From positions 1 through 26,872 of the forward strand of contig DATFOC010000097.1 of NCBI GenBank assembly GCA_035265935.1: a stretch of 26,872 nt of DNA, written 5' to 3'. The notes beneath the pieces were generated by a model that was not told where the DNA came from, did no database searches, and worked only from the letters and a program-made list of their open reading frames with translations. Every line of letters begins with the position of its first letter. Position 1 is the first letter of the stretch. Below, piece after piece: positions 21,652-26,872 of this stretch. The DNA is from JACDAN01 sp035265935. Lineage in GTDB: Bacteria > Actinomycetota > Thermoleophilia > Gaiellales > Gaiellaceae. The position numbers were made by a program, and so were the translations under genes.

Positions 21652-22002
21652 CTAGACGCGTTGGAGGTGCGTGTCCTTGAAGGCCGTCGGGTACTTCAGG
21701 CCGTAACCGATCAGCCGGTCGACGCCGATGTGTGCCAGCCAGATCAGCGCGACGCCGACGGCGCCGTTCGAGTCGGCCAGCACGCCCGCCGTGCCGAGCG
21801 CGATCGGCAAGACCAGGTTGTGGAGCAGGTTGTACGCCCCGGCGCCGAGGCGCGGTCCCGCCAGGAAGCCGAGGAACGACAGGTCGGGCGCGAGGATCAG
21901 CAGTGCGAACAGCCACCAGCTGTGGTCGCCGTCCGCGTAGAGCACAACCGCGCCGGCGCCGATCGCGAGCCCTTCGAGTCGGAGCAGCAGGCGAACCGTC
22001 AT
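21652..22002 (-). CDS. DUF4260-family membrane protein
   Basis: A 116-residue integral membrane protein. The sequence pattern LLLRLEGLAIGAGAVVLY, SWWLFALLILAPDLSFLGFLAGPRLGA, YNLLHNLVLPIAL and LIWLAHIGVDRLIGYGLKYPTAFKDTHL matches the DUF4260 family as I know it, with about four hydrophobic segments and the conserved acidic DLS, His (LLHN, AHIG) and GYGLKYP. The family's function is unknown. ATG 22002 has GGAGG 7 bases upstream. The gene stands alone, with a strong hairpin 19 bases before its start. Confidence 0.85.
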   Translation of the reverse strand: MTVRLLLRLEGLAIGAGAVVLYADGDHSWWLFALLILAPDLSFLGFLAGPRLGAGAYNLLHNLVLPIALGTAGVLADSNGAVGVALIWLAHIGVDRLIGYGLKYPTAFKDTHLQRV

Positions 22003-22020
22003 GTCGAACCTCCGCGAGAA

Positions 22021-22054
22021 AGACTGAGACCGGCTGGGGAGCCGGTCTCAGTCT
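22021..22054 (-). terminator. perfect 15-bp hairpin upstream of the DUF4260 gene
   Basis: AGACTGAGACCGGCT (22021-22035) and its exact complement (22040-22054) flank a four-base loop. On the minus strand it is followed by TTCTCGCGG, a short pyrimidine run, and then the DUF4260 Shine-Dalgarno. It may terminate a transcript coming from the left end of the sulfite-oxidase side, or attenuate DUF4260. Confidence 0.55.
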
Positions 22055-22218
22055 CTCAGTTGAAGCGACCCGAGAGGGGCCGCCTCATGAGGGGTGGGGG
22101 AGGTGGGTTGATCCGGGTATCGGCGCGGTATGGCGGCGGCGCATGCCCCCTTAGAGGGATCGCTGCACCGGCCTCGGTTGGGCGGATCCGGGCTACCTTT
22201 CTTTCCGTCGGGGGTCAT
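22048..22218 (-). CDS. possible small ORF, 56 residues
   Basis: ATG 22218 is preceded by AGGAG at 4 bases, and the frame runs open to a TGA lying inside the arm of the 15-base hairpin, a layout expected for a small gene with its terminator. The peptide starts MTPDGKKGSPDPP and is rich in Pro, Asp and Arg with two Cys. Against it, the third codon positions are much less GC-biased than in the certain genes and I recognise no family. It may be non-coding RNA instead. Confidence 0.2.
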   Translation of the reverse strand: MTPDGKKGSPDPPNRGRCSDPSKGACAAAIPRRYPDQPTSPTPHEAAPLGSLQLRD

Positions 22219-22409
22219 ACGACTCCTGTTACGACCAGTTCATACCGGGTCAGGCTCGCCCGCATGCAGGACACCTGGCTTTACTACCGCGCGAACGGAT
22301 AGCGAGTAGCAGCAATGCAATGAGAGACCGCGAGGCGCCCTTCTCTTTTCAAGCCGCGCACCGAGCGGGACGGCGGCTCCGTCCACGCGAGAATCGCGCG
22401 GCCGGTCGC

Positions 22410-22443
22410 AAGGAGGGGTCCGTGGGGAACCAGGGGTTCCCCC
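22410..22443 (-). repeat. hairpin repeat after the sulfite-oxidase-like gene, copy B
   Basis: Read on the minus strand it is GGGGGAACCCCTGGTTCCCC followed by ACGGACCCCTCCTT, the same as copy A at 21494-21529 apart from two single-base C deletions. It starts 4 bases after the TAG at 22447. Weak similarity to the copy A surroundings continues downstream, where both contain GGACGGAGCCG. Confidence 0.7.
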
Positions 22444-22446
22444 ACG

Positions 22447-23052
22447 CTAAAAGCCGTAGCGCTCTTCCTGCCAGTAGTCCGCCTCGTTGTGGTATCCGAG
22501 GCGCTCCCAGAATCCCGGCTCGTCGTGGTCGAGGAGCTCGATCCCGCGCAGCCACTTGGCGCTCTTCCAGAAGTAGCGGTTCGGGATCACGAGTCTGAGC
22601 GGCCAGCCGTGCTCGGGGGTGAGCGGCTCGTCGTCAGCTTCGTAGGCGAGGAGGGCGTCCTCGTCCTCGAGCGCAGCGAGCGGCACGTTTGCCGTGAAGT
22701 CCTGCTCGGCGTGCGCGACGACGTAGCGGGCGCTCCGCTTCGGCCCGACGAGCTTCGCGAGCTCGCCCCAATGGACGCCTTTGAAGCTTGTGTCGAAGCG
22801 GCTCCAGCGGGTGACGCAGTGGATGTCCGTCGTGATCTCGCGCGTGGGCAGCGCCGTGAATTCTTCCCAGGTGAGGGTGACCGGGCTGCCGACCTCGCCG
22901 AAGACCCTGAAGTCCCAGGTGGCGAGGTCCGTGTTCGGCACGGTGCCTGCGTGCAGGACCGGCCACTTCTCGGTCAGATACTGGCCGGGAGGCAGCCGGT
23001 CGGGGTCGTAGCCGGCCTCCTCGACCTTGCGCATCGCCCGCGAGCGGAACAT
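22447..23052 (-). CDS. sulfite-oxidase-like molybdopterin oxidoreductase
   Basis: A 201-residue protein made of just the molybdopterin-binding domain of the sulfite oxidase superfamily, YuiH-like in size. The molybdenum-ligand cysteine is C79 in DIHCVTRWSRFD, and the following FKGVHWGELAKLV, ARYVVAHAEQDFTANVPL and LTPEHGWPLRLVIPNRYFWKSAKW are characteristic. It has no signal peptide and no heme domain, so it is probably cytoplasmic and its electron partner is unknown; the substrate is undetermined. ATG 23052 is separated by only 20 bases from the start of the YgfZ-like gene on the other strand. A TAGTGT box lies 8 bases upstream, pointing to a leaderless transcript. A repeated hairpin follows the stop. 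Confidence 0.93.
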   Translation of the reverse strand: MFRSRAMRKVEEAGYDPDRLPPGQYLTEKWPVLHAGTVPNTDLATWDFRVFGEVGSPVTLTWEEFTALPTREITTDIHCVTRWSRFDTSFKGVHWGELAKLVGPKRSARYVVAHAEQDFTANVPLAALEDEDALLAYEADDEPLTPEHGWPLRLVIPNRYFWKSAKWLRGIELLDHDEPGFWERLGYHNEADYWQEERYGF

Positions 23053-23059
23053 CGGTTCC

Positions 23060-23066
23060 TACACTA
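23060..23066. promoter_or_regulatory. overlapping divergent -10 boxes
   Basis: TACACTA reads TACACT on the plus strand (23060-23065, 7 bases before ATG 23073) and TAGTGT on the minus strand (23066-23061, 8 bases before ATG 23052). Two start codons face away from each other with only 20 bases between them, so both messages must be essentially leaderless. Confidence 0.6.
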
Positions 23067-23072
23067 ATTCGC

Positions 23073-23834
23073 ATGGAGACCGTGACGCCGACCGCAGCAG
23101 CCAGGCCGCGCGACTACGTCGCCGTTCGAGGGATGGACGCGGCGGACTTCCTCGACCGCATGCTTTCCAACGAGGTCACGAGGGCGCCCTGCGAAGCGCT
23201 TCTGCTGACGCCAAAGGCCCGCGTGATCGCGCCGATGACCGTGGTGCGGCGCGGCGAGGGCGACTTCCTGCTCCTCACCGAGCCCGGACTCGGCCCGGTC
23301 CTCCAGGCTGCGCTTCTCCGGGCGCGCTTCGCGGCCAAGGTTGAGATCGAGCCCGAGGAGCACACGTCGCTGGTCGTCTTCGGCGACCGCGACGGGATCC
23401 CGAACAACGACTACGGAACCCCCGCGGTCGAGGTGCTCGACGCCGAGCCTCCGATCGAGGTCGCGGACCCCGAGGAGCTCGAGCGGATGCGGATCCTGGC
23501 GCGGCGCCCGCGCTGGGGACGGGAGATCGACGACCGCGTCCTTCCGGCGGAAGCGGGCCTCGACGAGACTCACATCAGCTTCGCGCCGGAGAAGGGGTGC
23601 TACCCGGGGCAGGAACCGGTTGCGAGGCTCCGTTACCGCGGCAAGGCGAACCGGGAGCTGCGCGTCCTCGAGGTCGAGGGAGCTCCGCCGCCGGAAACCG
23701 AGGTCTTCGACGGGGAGAAGGCCGTCGGCCGCGTCACCAGCTCGGTGCCTGGCCTCGCTCTCGCCTACGTCCGAACGACGGTGCCGCCCGACGCGGCGCT
23801 GACGGTGGGCGGCGGCAGGGCGTCGCTCCGGTAA
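23073..23834 (+). CDS. ygfZ: YgfZ/GcvT-family folate-binding protein
   Basis: YgfZ-type proteins are folate-dependent factors that help maintain certain Fe-S enzymes. The 253-residue protein carries the diagnostic KGCYPGQE at residues 174-181, with the conserved C176, followed by ARLRYRGKANRELR. The N-terminal RDYVAVRGMDAADFLDRMLSNEV and LLLTPKARVIAPMTVV segments are of the GcvT fold. It is somewhat shorter than the E. coli protein. ATG 23073 has no Shine-Dalgarno; a TACACT box lies 7 bases upstream. It diverges from a molybdopterin enzyme. With the A-type carrier at 1079 this makes two Fe-S-related genes in the window. Confidence 0.93.
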   Translation: METVTPTAAARPRDYVAVRGMDAADFLDRMLSNEVTRAPCEALLLTPKARVIAPMTVVRRGEGDFLLLTEPGLGPVLQAALLRARFAAKVEIEPEEHTSLVVFGDRDGIPNNDYGTPAVEVLDAEPPIEVADPEELERMRILARRPRWGREIDDRVLPAEAGLDETHISFAPEKGCYPGQEPVARLRYRGKANRELRVLEVEGAPPPETEVFDGEKAVGRVTSSVPGLALAYVRTTVPPDAALTVGGGRASLR

Positions 23835-23864
23835 CAGGTCGCGAGGAAGCCGCCTCGCCGTGGT

Positions 23865-24290
23865 TCAGGCCGGGCCTAGGGCTTCCTTGATCTTGTCGAT
23901 CGCGCCGGTCTCGCCCGGCTTGACGCCGCCCTTCGCGCCCGCGACCGACTCCGCAACATCCATGACGAGCTGCCGGTAGGCGCCTGCCTCGTCCGGGGCC
24001 TTTGCGGCCAGGGTCGCACTTGCCGAGCGCAAGGCTTCGAGCGTCTCCGACTCGACCTCCTCGGGCGAGGCCGTGAGGCCGAATCCGCTCGGTCGGCCGG
24101 CGGCGAGGTCGCGCATGAGCTGGCTAGCGCCCTCTCTGCGCTCCTCGCTCAGCCGCTTCGCCAGTGCGCTGACCTCGCCAAACGTGTCGGTGAAGTCGCG
24201 GTCGCCGATCGAGACGAGCATTCCGGCGCCCGTCACACCCTTCCTCATCGCCTCCCATTCGTCTTCGGTGAAATCAGCCTTCGTGGCCAT
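23865..24290 (-). CDS. conserved hypothetical protein, helical, acidic
   Basis: A 141-residue cytoplasmic protein with no signal peptide or membrane segment. It starts MATKADFTEDEWEAMRKGVTGAGMLVSIGDRDFTDTFGEV and appears all-helical, with SETLEALRSASATLAAKAPDEAGAYRQLVMDVAESVAGA in the second half, the look of a tellurite-resistance TerB-like fold. I cannot confirm that and give no function. ATG 24290 follows GGGGAGG by 4 bases, and a GATAAT box at 24318-24323 (minus) could be its promoter. It converges on the YgfZ-like gene with 30 bases between stops. A longer reading frame upstream of the ATG runs back towards the tRNA and is not coding. Confidence 0.75.
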   Translation of the reverse strand: MATKADFTEDEWEAMRKGVTGAGMLVSIGDRDFTDTFGEVSALAKRLSEERREGASQLMRDLAAGRPSGFGLTASPEEVESETLEALRSASATLAAKAPDEAGAYRQLVMDVAESVAGAKGGVKPGETGAIDKIKEALGPA

Positions 24291-24317
24291 CGATCCTCCC
24301 CCAGTCTGATTCGTCGG

Positions 24318-24323
24318 ATTATC
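24318..24323 (-). promoter_or_regulatory. putative -10 box of the conserved hypothetical gene
   Basis: The minus strand reads GATAAT, one base from TATAAT, about 27 bases before ATG 24290. This leaves a leader holding the GGGGAGG ribosome site. This gene is therefore leadered, in contrast to most neighbours. Confidence 0.45.
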
Positions 24324-24470
24324 GCAGCGATGCCTGCTCGCCCCGGGCCGCGTAACTCGTTGGCGGGGTCGTACGTTGCCTCGGTGGGGCGAAGTGCTTT
24401 GGGGGCTAACGGCTGCTGCGGCGTCTGCGGAGTGCTCGCCCCGCTTTCTCATTGCAGGAAGGTCGGAGAG

Positions 24471-24543
24471 TGCGCCCGGCACGATTCGAACGTGCGACCT
24501 CTGCCTCCGCAGGGCAGCGCTCTATCCCCTGAGCTACGGGCGC
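24471..24543 (-). tRNA. tRNA-Arg, anticodon GCG
   Basis: All four arms fold: acceptor GCGCCCG/CGGGCGC, D-arm GCTC/GAGC, anticodon arm CTGCC/GGCAG around loop CTGCGGA, and T-arm GCACG/CGTGC with TTCGAAT. The total length is 73 with a 5-base variable loop and discriminator A. The anticodon is GCG, reading the arginine codon CGC; C35 and an A in the D-loop agree with arginine identity. The terminal CCA is not encoded (CTC follows). G at the wobble position is unusual, as most bacteria use an ACG tRNA converted to inosine for these codons. Confidence 0.95.
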
Positions 24544-24573
24544 CCGGCCGCCCAGTGTAGCCGCGACCCGATG

Positions 24574-24579
24574 TAGCTT
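24574..24579 (+). promoter_or_regulatory. putative -10 box before the HerA-like ATPase gene
   Basis: TAGCTT lies 9 bases before ATG 24589 with no Shine-Dalgarno, the same arrangement as at several other genes in the window. Confidence 0.45.
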
Positions 24580-24588
24580 CCCCGCCTC

Positions 24589-26097
24589 ATGGTGGAGTTC
24601 GGAAAGACGATCGCCGACGCCTACGCGTTCGAGGGCGAGGGGCTCGATCTCGGACGCGGCGTCCACGAAGGCAAGGTGGTCGAGGAGGCCGCCGTCCGGC
24701 TTCCACTCGCGACCTCCAACCGGCACGGCCTGATCGCCGGAGCGACCGGAACCGGAAAGACGCGGACCCTCCAGCTCCTCACCGAGCAGCTCTCTGCGGC
24801 GGGGGTGCCGGTGGTGGCCGCCGACATCAAGGGCGAAGTCTCCGGAATCGCGCAGCCTGGTGAGGCCGGAGGCCCGGCAGAGAAGCGCGCGAAAGAGCTC
24901 GGGCAGCACTGGACGCCGACCGGGTTCCCGACCGAGTACTTTTCGATCGGGGGGATCGGGCCAGGCGTTCCCGTGCGAGCCTCGGTATCGGACTTCGGGC
25001 CGCTCCTCCTCGCCAAGACGCTTGGCGCGAACGAGACGCAGGAGCAGAGCCTCGCGCTGGTCTTCCGATACGCGGACGAGAAGGGCCTGCCCATCGTCGA
25101 CCTGACTGATCTGCGTGCACTCCTGACCTTCTTCGACTCCGAGGCAGGCAAGGCCGAGCTGAAGGGAATCGGAGGCGTCTCGTCGGCGACGATCGGCGTC
25201 CTGCTCAGGTCGCTCGTCCAGCTGGAGGACGGTGGCGGGACCGAGTTCTTCGGCGAGCCGCAGCTCGAGATCGCCGACCTGATCCGCACGGCGCCTGACG
25301 GCCGCGGCCTGATCTCATGCCTGGAGCTGGCCGCAGTCCAGGACCAGCCGAAGCTCTTCTCGACTGTCCTGATGTGGCTCCTGGCCGAGCTCTTCGAGGA
25401 GCTGCCCGAGGTCGGCGACCTGCCCAAGCCGAAGCTCGTGTTCTTCTTCGACGAGGCGCACCTGCTCTTCGCCGACGCCAGCGATGCGTTCCTCGAATCG
25501 ATCGTCCAGACGGTGCGGCTGATCCGGTCGAAGGGCGTCGGCGTTTACTTCATCACCCAGACGCCGAAGGACATTCCGGCGGACGTCCTCGCCCAGCTCG
25601 GGAACCGGATCCAGCATGCGCTGCGGGCGTTCACCCCACAGGACGCGAAGGCGCTGAAGGCGACCGTCTCCACGTTTCCCACGACCGACCTCTACGACCT
25701 CGAGGAGCTTCTGACCCAGCTCGGCACGGGCGAGGCCGCGGTCACGATCCTTTCGGAGAGCGGCGTACCGACTCCGGTCGTCCACACCAGGCTGCGCGCG
25801 CCGCTCGCGAGCATGAAGCCGGCTCCCGATGTCGATGCTGCCGCCAAGGCGTCGCCGCTCTTCGCGGAGTACGGGACGCGGATCGACCGGGAAAGCGCCC
25901 GGGAGCGGCTCGCCGCGCGGGTCGAGGCGACTCCGGAGCCCGAGCCTGTCGCCGCCGAACCCGAGCCCAAGCCGCGGCAGCGGCGAAGCGCCGAGAGCGG
26001 CGACCCGCTGACGGACTTCTTGGGGTCGCGGCAAGGGCGCACGATCCAGCGCGAGGTCATCCGCGGCGTATTCGGCCTCCTCCGTAAGCGCCTGTAG
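24589..26097 (+). CDS. HerA-like/DUF853 helicase-type ATPase
   Basis: A 502-residue P-loop ATPase of the DUF853 (YjgR) branch of the HerA/FtsK superfamily, whose cellular role is not established. Walker A is GATGTGKT at residues 51-58; Walker B is FFFDEAHLLF with E289. VVAADIKGEVSGIAQPG, NETQEQSLALVF, GVYFITQTPKDIPADVLAQLGNRIQHALRAFTPQD and DLEELLTQLGTGEAAVTILSE follow the family order. The C-terminal 90 residues are a Glu/Pro-rich low-complexity linker ending in LTDFLGSRQGRTIQREVIRGVFGLLRKRL, also typical. ATG 24589 or GTG 24592 may be used. A membrane-anchored unknown and a DUF421 gene follow closely. Confidence 0.92.
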   Translation: MVEFGKTIADAYAFEGEGLDLGRGVHEGKVVEEAAVRLPLATSNRHGLIAGATGTGKTRTLQLLTEQLSAAGVPVVAADIKGEVSGIAQPGEAGGPAEKRAKELGQHWTPTGFPTEYFSIGGIGPGVPVRASVSDFGPLLLAKTLGANETQEQSLALVFRYADEKGLPIVDLTDLRALLTFFDSEAGKAELKGIGGVSSATIGVLLRSLVQLEDGGGTEFFGEPQLEIADLIRTAPDGRGLISCLELAAVQDQPKLFSTVLMWLLAELFEELPEVGDLPKPKLVFFFDEAHLLFADASDAFLESIVQTVRLIRSKGVGVYFITQTPKDIPADVLAQLGNRIQHALRAFTPQDAKALKATVSTFPTTDLYDLEELLTQLGTGEAAVTILSESGVPTPVVHTRLRAPLASMKPAPDVDAAAKASPLFAEYGTRIDRESARERLAARVEATPEPEPVAAEPEPKPRQRRSAESGDPLTDFLGSRQGRTIQREVIRGVFGLLRKRL

Positions 26098-26133
26098 GAG
26101 GATCGAGCCCGTTCCGGCGCGAACCCTCGGGAC

Positions 26134-26655
26134 GTGTCGGACATCCCCGACGAGCTGACGCTCAAGTTCAATCGCGACCGCGAGGGGAAACGGGACGTGC
26201 TCGCACGGCGGATCGCGGTCGGTGCGATCACCGTCTTCCTCGCGCTTGCTCTCTTGAACCTCTTCGGGCAGCGCCCGTCGACGACCGCCGCCGAGGCCGA
26301 TGCTGCGACCCTCGAGGTCTACGCGCCCAAGCGCGTGCGCGGCGGCCTGTTCTACGAGGCGCGCTTCACGATCGACGCCCGTCAGGAGGTCGAAGAGGCA
26401 ACGCTCGTGCTCGACCCGGGCTGGGTGGAGGGGATCACCATCAACACGGTCGAGCCGACGCCGATCGGAGAAGCGAGCCGCGACGGCAAGCTTGTCTTCG
26501 AGCTTGGGCGGATTCCGGGCGGCGAGACGCACGTCTTCTACCTCCAGCTCCAGGTAAACCCGACCAACGTCGGGCACCGCTCCCAGGACGTCCGGCTCTA
26601 CGACGGAGACGAGCTGCTCACGACCATCGACCGCTCGATCACGGTGTTTCCTTAA
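26134..26655 (+). CDS. membrane-anchored protein of unknown function
   Basis: A 173-residue protein with a short cytoplasmic start (SDIPDELTLKFNRDREGKRDVLARR), one transmembrane helix (about residues 27-45, IAVGAITVFLALALLNLFG) and an outer domain of roughly 125 residues. That domain shows beta-rich alternation (ATLEVYAPKRVRGGLFYEARFTID, ATLVLDPGWVEGITINTVEPTP, THVFYLQLQVNPTNVGHRSQDVRLYDGD), perhaps an Ig-like fold. No cysteines and no catalytic motif are visible. GTG 26134 is chosen as the start; no strong ribosome site is seen. Its TAA overlaps the ATG of the DUF421 gene as TAATG, so the two are translated together and may work together. Confidence 0.82.
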   Translation: MSDIPDELTLKFNRDREGKRDVLARRIAVGAITVFLALALLNLFGQRPSTTAAEADAATLEVYAPKRVRGGLFYEARFTIDARQEVEEATLVLDPGWVEGITINTVEPTPIGEASRDGKLVFELGRIPGGETHVFYLQLQVNPTNVGHRSQDVRLYDGDELLTTIDRSITVFP

Positions 26656-26872
26656 TGGACATCGTCTTCCGCGGAATCATCATGTTCGTGTTTGTCTGGT
26701 TCGTGACGCGCGCCGTTGGCCGCCGCGAGCTCTCGACGCTCGAGCCCTTCGACCTGATCCTGCTGATCGTGCTCGGAGACCTGATCCAGCAGGGCGTCAC
26801 GCAGAACGACTTCTCCGTGACCGGAGCGATGCTCGCCGGGGGAACCATGGCCGTAATGACCGTCCTCTTCTC
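26655..26872 (+). CDS. DUF421 (YetF/YcaP-like) membrane protein, partial at 3' end
   Basis: Only the first 72 codons are in the window. The sequence MDIVFRGIIMFVFVWFVTRAVGRRELSTLEPFDLILLIVLGDL is the characteristic DUF421 start, with a first transmembrane helix, the GRRELSTLEPFD loop and a second helix, followed by IQQGVTQNDFSVTGAM and the third helix. Members are membrane proteins with a small C-terminal cytoplasmic domain and no settled function. The ATG overlaps the preceding stop (TAATG), showing translational coupling with the membrane-anchored unknown. Confidence 0.9.
   Translation, partial: MDIVFRGIIMFVFVWFVTRAVGRRELSTLEPFDLILLIVLGDLIQQGVTQNDFSVTGAMLAGGTMAVMTVLF

Larger units (their letters stand above)
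22003..22446. other. 444-base gap without a secure gene
   Basis: The longest gene-poor stretch of the window. It holds a perfect 15-base hairpin (22021-22054), a palindrome CCTCATGAGG (22083-22092), a possible 56-codon minus-strand ORF (22048-22218) and the second copy of the repeated 3' hairpin (22410-22443). I compared it by eye with common riboswitches, SRP RNA, tmRNA and RNase P RNA and saw no match. The middle (22219-22409) shows nothing I recognise. Confidence 0.5.

Noticed and set aside
18920..21916. Very long open frame on the minus strand, 998 codons, covering groES and groEL
   Set aside because: Only the first-described Nudix part at its 3' end is real. The remainder is a shadow of groES/groEL in GC-rich DNA, with Arg/Asp/Leu-rich sequence and no family resemblance.
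22055..22409. Riboswitch, SRP RNA, tmRNA or RNase P RNA in the 444-base gap
   Set aside because: A GGGTCAGG stretch recalls SRP RNA, but the GGAAGGNAGCAGC core is missing, and no other known structured RNA could be matched by eye.
1..26872. CRISPR array, insertion sequence, prophage or integrase
   Set aside because: No regularly spaced direct repeats, transposase, integrase or att-like duplication at the tRNA was seen.

Overview
The window is GC-rich chromosomal DNA, densely packed with genes on both strands. Start codons are often GTG or TTG, many genes lack a Shine-Dalgarno sequence, and intergenic gaps are short. Together with the housekeeping set (two-gene nuo start, fumC, CIRCE-groESL, two-subunit E1 dehydrogenase with lipA/lipB), this suggests a free-living aerobic actinobacterium. 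A deep-branching class such as Thermoleophilia is my best guess, but that is inference and no marker gene here proves it.

Layout. 1-907 (minus): start of a complex I operon (nuoA, then nuoB cut by the edge). 1079-4170 (plus): A-type Fe-S carrier, thioredoxin-reductase-like ferredoxin-NADP reductase, a tiny zinc-ribbon protein and class II fumarase. 4171-10980 (plus): the accessory core, an AT-richer island with repeated GATAT motifs followed by two tandem paralogous genes. Each encodes an Arc-type ribbon-helix-helix (RHH) DNA-binding domain fused in frame to one transmembrane segment and a large Cys-containing BNR/Asp-box beta-propeller. Each gene ends in a strong terminator. 10981-12263 (minus): lipA and a small secreted protein. 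12469-13002 (plus): a cupin. 12952-18223 (minus): E1-alpha, E1-beta and E2 of a 2-oxo-acid dehydrogenase, then a VOC protein, a GFA-family protein and lipB. 18269-19360: a zinc-ribbon protein, an ASCH protein and a Nudix hydrolase. 19396-21599: promoter, CIRCE operator, groES, groEL and terminators. 21652-24290: DUF4260 membrane protein, a 444-base gap with hairpins and a possible small ORF, a divergent pair (sulfite-oxidase-like and YgfZ-like), and a conserved unknown. 24471-24543: tRNA-Arg(GCG). 24589-26872: HerA/DUF853-type ATPase, a membrane-anchored unknown and a DUF421 protein cut by the edge.

Functional links. The lipoate genes (lipA makes the cofactor, lipB transfers octanoate) flank and partly share an operon with the lipoylated E2 they would serve. 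The Fe-S genes (A-type carrier, YgfZ-like) fit the Fe-S enzymes present (LipA, complex I).

The most novel content is the tandem pair of RHH-transmembrane-propeller genes. Both copies keep the same architecture, nearly the same DNA-contacting strand, and a strong internal Shine-Dalgarno plus ATG between the RHH and the membrane segment. This suggests either a membrane-tethered transcription factor that senses outside the cell, or two products from one reading frame. Also notable are a recurrent TAnnnT box 6-12 bases before start codons (leaderless transcription), including a head-to-head pair whose starts are only 20 bases apart, and a repeated hairpin found just after two unrelated genes.
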